Origin: a virus
DNA: 64,000 nt
Reading direction: 5' to 3' (one strand)
Virus record (IMG/VR): IMGVR_UViG_3300042673_001787
Coordinates: 1 to 64,000 of that record
Numbering within the stretch: the stretch's first letter is position 1; every line of letters starts with the position of its first letter. Made by a program: the position numbers and the translations under genes. Of this stretch, positions 26,501 through 32,747 are shown in pieces. Under the pieces are notes generated by a model, which saw nothing but the letters and a program-made list of their open reading frames with translations, had not been told where the DNA came from and did no database searches.

Positions 26501-28317
26501 AAAACTCTTCAGATATCTACTGGTTTGCATTACGTAGAGATAACAATAATTCTGCTAAAGTTTACTTCAGATCTTTAGAGATGGAGCCAGGTGAAGTAAG
26601 ACAGGTTAACGATAACCAAGGTTCAAACCACTTAGTTTACACTGGTGCGATGACTGAATCTGCAGTTAATCCAAACTACAGTATTGCAGATGCTAGCGGA
26701 TCTTACATCTATAAATCTCAAGTTGAGGTTATAGCATTAGACGCTAAAACTCAAATGATTACTTTGAGTGCTTCAAACCTTTTAGGTTATCAAACTGGTG
26801 ATAAGCTTGAGTTTATTGACTTAAGTGGAAATCACCATTATTACACAGTTAAATTCCCATTGTCGTCTATTACAGTTATAGTTGATCAAAATATTTCAGC
26901 TTTAAGTGTTAGTGATACTTTGGCTTATTACCAAGTTAATCAGCACATTGAAGACCAAGACAATTTGACTTTGGCACATAGAAAACAGGACAGGAATGTT
27001 GGGAGCATCAATACTGCTCTTAAGAGACCAGTATACGATGAGTCTGTCTATATACAAAAAATGGATTTTACGCCAAATTTTGGCGGAGATATTATACGCT
27101 CAGGCAGTTACATCTACCAAGGTTCAATCGAAAGTCCCACCTCCCTAGCCTGGGTTCTTCACGGAAGTGCCGATGTAACTGAAACAATAGAATCTGCTTC
27201 TATCGTTATGCCGGGCGGTCTACAAGGTAGTAATTCAATTGTCATTAACATAGTTAATGGTACCTTTGCTGATGGTACAAGCATTTACCAAAACGGCAAT
27301 ATGGTAGGAACCGTGAATAACCCAGGTGATGGTCCTTTTGCTGGCGTATCACTTTATGGAGATCCAGCACCACTTGGTGATACTGGAACAGAATTAGTTC
27401 TTCCACCGAATAAACGTACAGAAGTTCTTTCTGCTGGCGGTATCGGTACTTACGGAGCACATTCAGTTTATAAACAAACAACTGAGTTGAGCTTAACTGG
27501 CGAAGAGCTTTTAGTTATTGTTAATGATGGAATCAGAGAAGCTGGTTACGATTACGTTGAAACGTTTGGTGGCCCAAAAGCTAAGATCAGACTTAAGCGT
27601 ACTTTACCACCTAATACTAGACTCCGTTTCAGAGCCATGGCTTCTTATGGATCTGTATTAGCAGCTAAATCTGCTGACATCAGTTTACAAGCGGCTTATA
27701 ATACTGGCGCTGATATTCAAACTTCCCCAGGAAGACCGGTTAATATAACTGCTTCAAACGTAAACGGTGGCGAAACAAGTTTCATTAACAGAGGTTCAAT
27801 TGCAATCGCTGGCGGAACAAGTGCGCTTGGTGGAATATTCAATGAATCTACAGACCAAAGCTTTGTAATCGGTAGAGAAAACAATAAACCAAAAGAAGTT
27901 TGGACTGGTGTAGAGAAACTTAAAACTCATTCATCTCATCCAGACTCAGCGGTAACTAGAAAAACTGCTGCGCAAGTTGTTGTTGGAGCTACTGGTACAA
28001 TCATTAGCGGATCTGAAGTTACTTTATCTGATAACTATTCTTATAGAATTAAAGTTAATGCAGTTGCTAGAAGAAGCGATGGCCCACTCGGTGTTAGTTC
28101 ATTTGCTTTAGAGGGAACTTTCTACAGATCAGGTGGAACGGCTCAAGCTGCTGGAAGCCCTATCTCAAACATCAATGGATATGATGGCGATGGTAGCGAC
28201 TATGCAATTACATTTGCTCTTTCAGGTAATGATGTTGTTGCGGTTGTTTATGGTACTAGTGGTGCGACTATTCAATGGGCAATTTCTGTTGAATATCAAC
28301 CAGTTGGTGTTGCTTAA
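23566..28317 (+). CDS. giant baseplate/fibre-connecting virion protein
   Basis: 1583 residues, GTG start with CGAGG upstream. The N-terminus (VKRRLNFFSGARLDVSHVKSIESSVAYDFDSFIRGMVTGLNKPYLIRGFRI) and the segment FNWGNLTNTQTLDGRKEWTSDV are typical of large baseplate periphery proteins. The central region is beta-rich with an HGL-type module near 740 (VDHGLVSNPSTTVVIHG). The C-terminus (VVVGATGTIISGSEVTLSDNYSYRIKVNAVARRSDG) resembles a fibre end domain. It has its own late motif and is the last plus-strand gene before the minus-strand array. Its stop overlaps the stop end of the last array gene by 4 bases. It may play the gp7/gp10 role of linking wedge and fibres. Confidence 0.7.
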   Translation: MSVKRRLNFFSGARLDVSHVKSIESSVAYDFDSFIRGMVTGLNKPYLIRGFRIKIPQNAIAATNLEIEVSDSAILHSTASESGTILTVPAGTANDILDSSNNKVIGSFQSGVANYVSLDYRRVTDTSTIDAMSGWSASQKLEYQRSTAIGKVLEYRYIISPIGFSTYLPLYIVYTDVNGKVSSITKATQNLFRLGSGGANPDPANSFNWGNLTNTQTLDGRKEWTSDVVGANPVSVTPGKDVQAFDYGDFAIKNLKDWMDSIMTRLKEITGSNYWYTNSVAGSGSPTINSVWWDSVGSVLTGSGAISYNLVLETTTPTDGNYQSSFTDSTVLSGDAYVEGATSGVKATVTSFNNNSTLINSLTSAGFVYSESLRFRRKFRPSSASWLLIDEPHNTARLGTLQRKSSSTTAGNINSWSYENVTNSVSDFSFSLISINVSNIANFAPGQFIKVSGISAADDSATGTHRILKIQGNVLTYAVNKQQSGVATVSGTNGVDLTDQTVRHPFTSPLEITNATMDATPGFAVLTIPRNTFKAPVTGTTVFVGGANYIAVTSGNISSFENGMKITDANITGGYAYILDINVATNTLFISSTIVALPSGTSFIAKQVVLLSDLVVIGAPNREASGIKTIESIGVSEDITVDLGYPAITQINTGGYAEIAFHKVITTVTGAISNTYNTTNQAIFCIAGDKAQYTVGQDSALPELFSASGDICFDTVVAETTVANPNRIVSIQKLSATEVKVTTTVDHGLVSNPSTTVVIHGDSNLSPFIKAYKLVTLTYIDATSFKLTSTTEIPSGTDFTNTGIQNVFLNFDNNPYAGPVQWTGDMVVKSVVGDLAITIPQTATVDTTGSSPEANKFNTSGVTGTAFLEDGEVAFVKLERNQPISNGVVYSTLGGSATIAGNFLDISGNLLEVGDFVKFANEEDSHWLKIGSISTSSMILVGNDGQAPSTVHRPANTGAMVYTKGVYSDVFVTKHYLVENSSDIYWFALRRDNNNSAKVYFRSLEMEPGEVRQVNDNQGSNHLVYTGAMTESAVNPNYSIADASGSYIYKSQVEVIALDAKTQMITLSASNLLGYQTGDKLEFIDLSGNHHYYTVKFPLSSITVIVDQNISALSVSDTLAYYQVNQHIEDQDNLTLAHRKQDRNVGSINTALKRPVYDESVYIQKMDFTPNFGGDIIRSGSYIYQGSIESPTSLAWVLHGSADVTETIESASIVMPGGLQGSNSIVINIVNGTFADGTSIYQNGNMVGTVNNPGDGPFAGVSLYGDPAPLGDTGTELVLPPNKRTEVLSAGGIGTYGAHSVYKQTTELSLTGEELLVIVNDGIREAGYDYVETFGGPKAKIRLKRTLPPNTRLRFRAMASYGSVLAAKSADISLQAAYNTGADIQTSPGRPVNITASNVNGGETSFINRGSIAIAGGTSALGGIFNESTDQSFVIGRENNKPKEVWTGVEKLKTHSSHPDSAVTRKTAAQVVVGATGTIISGSEVTLSDNYSYRIKVNAVARRSDGPLGVSSFALEGTFYRSGGTAQAAGSPISNINGYDGDGSDYAITFALSGNDVVAVVYGTSGATIQWAISVEYQPVGVA

Positions 28318-28508
28318 TTAGAATTGGAGCTTTTCTTTTCATTCATGTGATAGTAAAGCTCTATCTTAAGTGGGTTATGCGTATAGTGCTGAAGCTTATG
28401 GTTTAAGCTGTCTCTTAGCCTATGATACAATATTGGCTCAAGTTGAGAATACAGGCAATCGTGGAACAAAGTCTTAAAATTGTATTGTATCATTTTTCTT
28501 TTAATCAT
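28314..28508 (-). CDS. array member 1 (promoter-distal end)
   Basis: 64 residues, begins MIKRKMIQ. The period-4 part (CLYSQLEPILYHRLRDSLNHKLQHY) sits unusually early and is followed by a polar tail ending NEKKSSNSN. The Gln at position 6 is replaced by Met. Its stop overlaps the convergent stop of the virion gene ending at 28317. Confidence 0.75.
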   Translation of the reverse strand: MIKRKMIQYNFKTLFHDCLYSQLEPILYHRLRDSLNHKLQHYTHNPLKIELYYHMNEKKSSNSN

Positions 28509-28684
28509 TTCATTTCCATTAAATGGGTTTTAACGTGAAGCCTAAGTTGGTGTAACAATTCATCCCTAAGCTTATCTTTTAACTGAGTTTCTACCGCCTC
28601 TTCAACTGAAGACGGAAGTGGCATACCCATTTTAGTAAATACGCGGTTATATTCCTTCAAGAAAATCTGTTTACGTTTCTTCAT
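28505..28684 (-). CDS. array member 2
   Basis: 59 residues from the ATG at 28684 (MKKRKQIF). An in-frame ATG at 28753 would add 23 residues but bury the start motif and overlap the member upstream, so I reject it. The C-terminus (LKDKLRDELLHQLRLHVKTHL) is one of the clearest period-4 patterns. Confidence 0.75.
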   Translation of the reverse strand: MKKRKQIFLKEYNRVFTKMGMPLPSSVEEAVETQLKDKLRDELLHQLRLHVKTHLMEMK

Positions 28685-28860
28685 TTGCAATTGCCCGTAA
28701 TATGCTCCCTGATTTGCTGCCTCATTTCTAGAAAAAATGGAATTAGCATACACATGAGCTTTTGATCTGTTTCAAATATAATTTTGTTAGAAGAAAAATA
28801 TGACGATCTCATTATTATACGAGTATAATCAAATATTTCTATGTTTTCTCTCGACTCCAT
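28681..28860 (-). CDS. array member 3 (hidden, divergent start)
   Basis: 59 residues starting MESRENIEIF. It overlaps the end of member 4 by 32 bases and the start of member 2 by ATGA, filling what looks like a 144-base gap. Arg4 is kept but Lys3 is lost. The C-terminus FLEMRQQIREHITGNCK has the family pattern. The overlap and weaker N-terminus lower confidence. Confidence 0.6.
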   Translation of the reverse strand: MESRENIEIFDYTRIIMRSSYFSSNKIIFETDQKLMCMLIPFFLEMRQQIREHITGNCK

Positions 28861-29074
28861 ATACTTGCGTCCTTAAATGATGTCTTAGTTGATTATTCAT
28901 TTGATCTACTAACCGATCATAAAACTTAATTCTTAACTCACTTCTAAACTCATAATATAACTTATCATCTAACTGACAACCCAAATAATCCACTATCTTA
29001 TTCTCAAGCCTGTCTTCTAAAAGATCTATTAACCGACTCATTGTGTTATCTAGTAACCGATCTCGCTTTTTCAT
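28829..29074 (-). CDS. array member 4
   Basis: 81 residues, one of the two longest. Starts MKKRDRLL. Near-continuous helical sequence with repeated L-x-D-x-L/Y-x-x-[FL] spacing (LIDLLEDRLENKIVDYL, DKLYYEFRSELRIKFYDRL, DQMNNQLRHHLRTQVYG). The extra length comes from two additional turns of the repeating pattern. Confidence 0.8.
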   Translation of the reverse strand: MKKRDRLLDNTMSRLIDLLEDRLENKIVDYLGCQLDDKLYYEFRSELRIKFYDRLVDQMNNQLRHHLRTQVYGVERKHRNI

Positions 29075-29271
29075 TTTGACACTACCAATTCTCTCATGAC
29101 ATAATATATATTATTATATAATTGATCGTATACAATCAAGAAAAGTTCTGGGTATAGGTTAGACCTAATGTCATTGTAAGCATAATAATTAAATTGATTA
29201 CTAAGCTTTACGTAAAAAGGGTCTCTGAGATTCTCATTAATTTGTCTGTCTATCTGTACTCTTTTCCTCAT
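29071..29271 (-). CDS. array member 5
   Basis: 66 residues, MRKRVQID start. Rich in Tyr and Asn (NQFNYYAYNDIRSNLYPELF). C-terminus YDQLYNNIYYVMRELVVSK. Its ATG overlaps the TAA of the upstream member as TAATG. Confidence 0.8.
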   Translation of the reverse strand: MRKRVQIDRQINENLRDPFYVKLSNQFNYYAYNDIRSNLYPELFLIVYDQLYNNIYYVMRELVVSK

Positions 29272-29450
29272 TATTTAACCTTTTGTGTACTTATATAGTA
29301 ATATATAAAATGTAGCAGATCAGCCCTTGCGCTAACATTTCTATAAATACGTGAAAACATTTGATTTCTAAAGTTAGAGCCCAAGCTGACATTCAAAATG
29401 TCTCTTATATTGTCATCCAATGTGTTGTCAATCTGCTCTCTTTTTCTCAT
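29271..29450 (-). CDS. array member 6 (short)
   Basis: 59 residues: MRKREQID start, identical in eight residues to member 18. The middle (NTLDDNIRDILNVSLGS) is helical and the C-terminus IYRNVSARADLLHFIYYYI is more hydrophobic than in most members. Shorter than 60 residues, so easily missed. Confidence 0.75.
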   Translation of the reverse strand: MRKREQIDNTLDDNIRDILNVSLGSNFRNQMFSRIYRNVSARADLLHFIYYYISTQKVK

Positions 29451-29668
29451 TTCAACACCTTTTTCTCTAGATCAGTTAAAACGATGTTTACCAAAGAGCT
29501 GTACTGGCCATCTGATGATAAGTTATAATACTGCAAAGTTAAACTACTGTAAACATAGTCAAATGTCCATTTACCGCACGTGACGCTAATTTGACCATAT
29601 AGCTGATTGTATAAATCATCATAGATAAAAGTATATATATGACTATCAATCTGCTCGCGTTTTATCAC
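29447..29668 (-). CDS. array member 7
   Basis: 73 residues, MIKREQID start, same eight residues as member 9. The sequence after residue 30 (SVTCGKWTFDYVYSSLTLQY) looks more strand-like than helical, which is unusual here. Ends in LEKKVLK. Confidence 0.75.
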   Translation of the reverse strand: MIKREQIDSHIYTFIYDDLYNQLYGQISVTCGKWTFDYVYSSLTLQYYNLSSDGQYSSLVNIVLTDLEKKVLK

Positions 29669-29850
29669 TTTGGTACCTCTGCTCTCAGATAGGCACTTAG
29701 CTGAGTTCTAACATTTTGGTGAACCTCTTTCACGAGAGTTTTTTTTACATGAGCGTATATTAAATGGTGTTGGCCATCTTGTAACTCATTATAATATTTG
29801 AAAGCTAGTTTATCACCTAATTTCATCTCTAAACATTCTCTCTTCTTCAT
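29665..29850 (-). CDS. array member 8
   Basis: 61 residues, MKKRECLE start, with Cys in place of Gln6. C-terminus VHQNVRTQLSAYLRAEVPK keeps the period-4 hydrophobic/Arg pattern. ATGA overlaps on both sides. Confidence 0.75.
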   Translation of the reverse strand: MKKRECLEMKLGDKLAFKYYNELQDGQHHLIYAHVKKTLVKEVHQNVRTQLSAYLRAEVPK

Positions 29851-30044
29851 CTTAATACCCCATTATTTAGATATCTGTACAGCTCAAGACGAAGATTTAT
29901 ATCAAGCTCCGTATATAATTGGTCATCAAGCTCTTCTCTCAAGAAATTTTCAAAAAGCTTATCCAATTGATAATAAATTTGTTCATCAACGTATGCATAT
30001 AATATAATATCTATCTGGCTGTCGATCTGCTCTCTTTTAATCAT
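29847..30044 (-). CDS. array member 9
   Basis: 65 residues, MIKREQIDSQID. A model member: continuous helical potential, strongly acidic middle (DEQIYYQLDKLFENFLREEL) and a C-terminal run of four-residue steps, LYTELDINLRLELYRYL. Confidence 0.8.
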   Translation of the reverse strand: MIKREQIDSQIDIILYAYVDEQIYYQLDKLFENFLREELDDQLYTELDINLRLELYRYLNNGVLR

Positions 30045-30232
30045 TTTAGTTCACTTTGCTTTAACGATTCGATACTGTTGCGAACGTGTTCTCTAAGTTG
30101 ATCCCTAAGTTGTAAATAAATGGGATTATAAATTTCATCAAGCAGCATGTCATATACCCAAGAAGAGGACGGCATGTATACTCTTAGTACGCTGGTATAT
30201 AATCTGTCTGTTAATTGATATCTTTTAGTCAT
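30041..30232 (-). CDS. array member 10
   Basis: 63 residues, MTKRYQLT start. C-terminus YLQLRDQLREHVRNSIESL is the clearest example of the conserved end motif. A Pro/Ser/Trp segment (MPSSSWVYDML) separates the start motif from it. One base separates the stop of member 11 from its ATG. Confidence 0.8.
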   Translation of the reverse strand: MTKRYQLTDRLYTSVLRVYMPSSSWVYDMLLDEIYNPIYLQLRDQLREHVRNSIESLKQSELK

Positions 30233-30233
30233 T

Positions 30234-30428
30234 TTAATTCACTTTACTTATCATATGTATTTCGTCGTAAACCTTGCTTCTAATCTGCCCCCAACTAATT
30301 TCATATAGTTTTTCAGTAAGCCTGTCATGAATTGCGAAGTAAACATTGTTGGGTAATTTTAATTTAGAAAAGCACACTTTGAGTAGTCTACTATGTACTT
30401 TGTCGTTAATCTGCTTACGCTTTATCAT
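30234..30428 (-). CDS. array member 11
   Basis: 64 residues, MIKRKQIN start. The middle (LPNNVYFAIHDRLTEKLYEISWGQIRSKVYDEI) keeps Leu/Ile every third or fourth residue. The end KVN lacks the usual Arg-rich motif. Confidence 0.75.
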   Translation of the reverse strand: MIKRKQINDKVHSRLLKVCFSKLKLPNNVYFAIHDRLTEKLYEISWGQIRSKVYDEIHMISKVN

Positions 30429-30622
30429 GACAAACCCTTAAAATCTCTCACAAAACCTTTAAGATGCCATCTAATTTCACCGTAAAACATATCATAAAGT
30501 GCTGTTCTTGTTGCAGTATTAATTACGTAATAATCATTTGTTGATGATAACTTTGGATACAGTTTATTAAATTCAAAGTATAGCTCATAAAGTTGATAGT
30601 TAATTTGATCACGTTTTTTCAT
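30425..30622 (-). CDS. array member 12
   Basis: 65 residues, MKKRDQIN start. Contains LPKLSSTNDYYVINTATRTALYDMFYGEIRWHL, in which 'DYYVINxAxRxALYD' aligns with 'NVYFAIHDRLTEKLYE' in member 11, so a middle motif [YF]xxI...R...LY[DE] is shared by the pair. Confidence 0.75.
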   Translation of the reverse strand: MKKRDQINYQLYELYFEFNKLYPKLSSTNDYYVINTATRTALYDMFYGEIRWHLKGFVRDFKGLS

Positions 30623-30816
30623 AGTGTTTCCCTTTCAATGCGCCAAATTACTGCCGACATTATAAGATTGACGGAATTGTTTGCGTCAGATTCCTCAAGA
30701 TCATCTAAGAATTTCTTGTATAGCGACCGATCAATTCTCTTATCGAAATAAAAATTAAAAAGATGCTCCTGAATCTTATCAAAAACCATGGAATCAATCT
30801 CAATCCTTTTTTTCAT
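30619..30816 (-). CDS. array member 13
   Basis: 65 residues, MKKRIEID start. More acidic than most (FLDDLEESDANNS). C-terminus VNLIMSAVIWRIERETL has Arg at the usual distance from the end but lacks Gln-Leu steps. Confidence 0.75.
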   Translation of the reverse strand: MKKRIEIDSMVFDKIQEHLFNFYFDKRIDRSLYKKFLDDLEESDANNSVNLIMSAVIWRIERETL

Positions 30817-31004
30817 TTTGTCACCCTCTCATTGAGGTAATAAGCCGTATGCATATACAGTTGGTCTAATAGTTCATTTAAAAGATTGTCGCGCAATCTG
30901 CTAACAATCTGATTACGTACAGGCGTACCTACTTGAATAAGCATTTTGTTTCTAGAAATCTGGTCTATGCTGTTTATAACACTTATTTCTTCGCGCTTTC
31001 TCAT
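30813..31004 (-). CDS. array member 14
   Basis: 63 residues, MRKREEIS start. QIVSRLRDNLLNELLDQLYMH in the second half shows perfect four-residue hydrophobic spacing. Ends LNERVTK. Confidence 0.8.
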   Translation of the reverse strand: MRKREEISVINSIDQISRNKMLIQVGTPVRNQIVSRLRDNLLNELLDQLYMHTAYYLNERVTK

Positions 31005-31171
31005 TTTCCCAACAATTCCTGCAAATTAATAAGATCATACTTGACAGTATTTCCTATGTTTCGCCCAATATGATAAAACAACCACTCATCAAATTGATTT
31101 CTATACAAACACTTTAGTTCATAATCTAAATGCGAAGAAAAATGTCTATATATTTGATCGCGTTGTCTCAT
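31001..31171 (-). CDS. array member 15 (shortest)
   Basis: 56 residues, MRQRDQIY start. The middle has CLYRNQFDEWLFYHIGRNIG, and the C-terminus LINLQELLGK is truncated relative to others. Overlaps both neighbours by ATGA, which supports it as a real gene despite its length. Confidence 0.75.
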   Translation of the reverse strand: MRQRDQIYRHFSSHLDYELKCLYRNQFDEWLFYHIGRNIGNTVKYDLINLQELLGK

Positions 31172-31377
31172 TTTCTAATCCCACTGTTAAATCTAAGGTG
31201 GCAATAAACATTTTTTCTAAGGTGGCAATGCGCCGCAGCAGTGTCATATTCATCAACTAAACTAGAGTTTGCTAAAACCATTTTAAGCTTGAATCTTAAT
31301 TGACCGCTCATGGTGTAAGCCAGTTGTTCCCACAATTTGTCACCAAGATGCCCAGGTATTTGAACTCGTTTTTTCAT
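31168..31377 (-). CDS. array member 16
   Basis: 69 residues, MKKRVQIP start. Carries an insert with AAAHCHLRKNVYCHLRFN, where CHLRxNVYCHLRFN is a short internal duplication of a His-Leu-Arg step. Two Cys and three His in this stretch could bind a metal, though no defined motif is present. Confidence 0.75.
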   Translation of the reverse strand: MKKRVQIPGHLGDKLWEQLAYTMSGQLRFKLKMVLANSSLVDEYDTAAAHCHLRKNVYCHLRFNSGIRK

Positions 31378-31571
31378 TTCGCTTCTTTCTTAATAGTATG
31401 ACAATAAAGTTGATCGAATAACTCCCCACGAACAGGATACCAAATCTGTCTATTTAACTTATCGCCAAGTTCTCCGTTGATTATATCAAAAGTTTCCTCA
31501 TTTGGCAAATCGTTATATTTCTTATAAAATTTAAAATATAAGTTAGTTATCAGTTGTTCTCGTTTCTTCAT
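31374..31571 (-). CDS. array member 17
   Basis: 65 residues, MKKREQLI start. LPNEETFDIINGELGDKLNRQIW aligns with the middle of members 11 and 12. Ends ELFDQLYCHTIKKEAK. Confidence 0.8.
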   Translation of the reverse strand: MKKREQLITNLYFKFYKKYNDLPNEETFDIINGELGDKLNRQIWYPVRGELFDQLYCHTIKKEAK

Positions 31572-31741
31572 CTCAACACCTGTGATTCTAATTGTCTATA
31601 AAGTTCGCCAACTAATTCCCCTTGTAATGCCAGCATTATCTTATAAAAAAATGGCATGCTTACATTGTCCCCAAATGAGTCTTTAAGCACATCTGTAAAT
31701 TGAACAAATAAAATGTTATCAATCTGCTCTCTTTTCCTCAT
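31568..31741 (-). CDS. array member 18 (short)
   Basis: 57 residues, MRKREQID start. Middle VSMPFFYKIMLALQGELVGE, end LYRQLESQVLR. The 8-residue start equals that of member 6, which suggests a fairly recent common origin or conversion of the 5' ends. Confidence 0.75.
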   Translation of the reverse strand: MRKREQIDNILFVQFTDVLKDSFGDNVSMPFFYKIMLALQGELVGELYRQLESQVLR

Positions 31742-31742
31742 C

Positions 31743-31922
31743 TTATGCCCTGTTTTTTAAAGATATTCTGACATTTCTTTCAAGTTGATCCCTAATTTCG
31801 TCCCAAAGAACAACGAAAAGCTTTTCACGAAGCAGCGTATAGACTTTGTACTCTAACTGGCAGTTAAAAGCACTGTCTATTTTAACATATAATCCGTCTT
31901 TGAGTGGGATTCTTTTAACCAT
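31743..31922 (-). CDS. array member 19 (KRIP subtype)
   Basis: 59 residues, MVKRIPLKDG. With member 22 (MIKRIPIS) it forms a subtype in which the E/K-Q of the start motif is I-P. C-terminus WDEIRDQLERNVRISLKNRA is a good family end. Confidence 0.75.
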   Translation of the reverse strand: MVKRIPLKDGLYVKIDSAFNCQLEYKVYTLLREKLFVVLWDEIRDQLERNVRISLKNRA

Positions 31923-32105
31923 TTAGAACAAACCTATAATCAAGTATCGTATTTGATATCCAAGAGTCTGATTTACTAATTTAGAGGTCAGTTGCTCATC
32001 AATTATGCAATTATACTTTAAGTCACTTTTTTTATAAATCTGTGTAATAAATGCTTCTCTGAAAACATTAAATGATATGTCTGCAATTTGTTTTCGCTTT
32101 TTCAT
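31923..32105 (-). CDS. array member 20
   Basis: 60 residues, MKKRKQIADI. Its ATG is embedded in a 33-base segment that is repeated exactly at the start of member 21. C-terminus LVNQTLGYQIRYLIIGLF contains the QxxGYQ-type step seen in member 21's repeat. Confidence 0.75.
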   Translation of the reverse strand: MKKRKQIADISFNVFREAFITQIYKKSDLKYNCIIDEQLTSKLVNQTLGYQIRYLIIGLF

Positions 32106-32121
32106 ATTAATTAACCCTCTT
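32089..32121 (-). repeat. 33-bp direct repeat, copy 1
   Basis: Identical to 32339-32371, 250 bases away. Each copy spans the end of one array gene (RVN-stop) and the first eight codons of the next (MKKRKQ start). It marks a recent tandem duplication or conversion of one gene unit. Confidence 0.9.
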
Positions 32122-32355
32122 GTAAACAGTTTCAGTTTTTCTCAACTGATTCACCAACTGATCCCTCAACTGATACCTCAACTGATACCTCAACTGATTC
32201 TCCAACTGATTCACCAACTGATTCTCCAACTGATACACCAACTGATACACCAACTGATACACCAACTGATACCTCAACTGATTCACCAACTGATTCACCG
32301 ACTCATACCCCAACTGATACCCGAACTGATTCTCCAACTGTTTTCGCTTTTTCAT
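32107..32355 (-). CDS. array member 21, built of a QLxx tetrapeptide repeat
   Basis: 82 residues from the ATG at 32355 (MKKRKQLENQ). Almost the whole body is a four-residue repeat QL-x-x with x-x mostly VN, VY, EN, RY or RD, for example QLRYQLVYQLVYQL. It comes from a 12-base tandem DNA repeat. The repeat unit equals the period-4 pattern at the C-termini of other members, as if that element alone had been amplified. A longer start at 32382 would precede the family motif and is rejected. Confidence 0.8.
   Translation of the reverse strand: MKKRKQLENQFGYQLGYESVNQLVNQLRYQLVYQLVYQLVYQLENQLVNQLENQLRYQLRYQLRDQLVNQLRKTETVYKRVN
32143..32340 (-). repeat. 12-bp tandem repeat inside an array gene
   Basis: Sixteen units of the type CAACTGATNNNN (plus strand) plus a final CAACTG, without any length change between 32143 and 32340. 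Only unit 14 (CGACTCAT) and unit 16 (GAACTGAT) differ in the first eight bases. Variation is concentrated in the last four bases (ACAC, TCTC, TCAC, ACCT), so the encoded QL is kept and the other two residues vary. Confidence 0.95.
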
Positions 32356-32371
32356 ATTAATTAACCCTCTT
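32339..32371 (-). repeat. 33-bp direct repeat, copy 2
   Basis: Exact copy of 32089-32121 at the 5' end of the tetrapeptide-repeat gene. Confidence 0.9.
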
Positions 32372-32536
32372 TTGATAGGCAATAGGCAAAATCAATTCCT
32401 GATATAATTGGTTACTGAGCTTAACACTAAGTTGATTACGAATACGCTTTCGCATTCCATAATAAGGTTGACTATACACCATATCAAAAAGCTTATCGCT
32501 AATCTTTTCACTAGAAATAGGAATTCTTTTTATCAT
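32357..32536 (-). CDS. array member 22 (KRIP subtype)
   Basis: 59 residues, MIKRIPISSEK. Contains an internal GMRKRIRNQL, so a second start-like MRKR lies at residue 28, followed by LSVKLSNQLYQELILPI. This might be a fused or shuffled copy. Ends KRVN, like member 21. Confidence 0.75.
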   Translation of the reverse strand: MIKRIPISSEKISDKLFDMVYSQPYYGMRKRIRNQLSVKLSNQLYQELILPIAYQKRVN

Positions 32537-32537
32537 C

Positions 32538-32747
32538 TTAAATCCCTTCAGTATTTCTTACATGTAATCTCAAATTACACTTAAGCTGTCCATATATCTG
32601 TTCTTTAAGTTCAACACCAATATGGTTTTTAATAAATGGTATCAATACCTTAGTTCTCTCGCTTCCAAGTTGATACCAAAGCTTATCAATCCATTGGCTT
32701 TCGTTCCAAATATAAAACTGCTGGTTAAGTATTTCTCTTCGCCTCAT
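32538..32747 (-). CDS. array member 23
   Basis: 69 residues from the ATG at 32747 (MRRREILNQQ). A start at 32822 would add a hydrophobic N-terminus (YLKWVLLIGLYIAY) and overlap the upstream gene by 98 bases; the family start overlaps by 23. C-terminus ELKEQIYGQLKCNLRLHVRN is a strong family end. Confidence 0.75.
   Translation of the reverse strand: MRRREILNQQFYIWNESQWIDKLWYQLGSERTKVLIPFIKNHIGVELKEQIYGQLKCNLRLHVRNTEGI

Noticed and set aside
28327-28361. GAGCTTT...AAAGCTC stem as a terminator between convergent genes
   Set aside because: Seven base pairs with a loop of about 21 bases and no T-run at its end; too weak.
28814-28829. Palindrome ATTATACGAGTATAAT with a TATAAT reading on the minus strand, as an operator/promoter inside the array
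   Set aside because: It lies inside array member 3 next to the end of member 4. There is no good -35, and such AT-rich palindromes are frequent at this base composition. Kept only as a possibility.
32077-32364. Plus-strand frame with repeated IPQLIPQL/IHQLIHQL peptides
   Set aside because: Antisense shadow of the 12-base repeat in the array gene; no ribosome binding site, and it runs against all neighbours.
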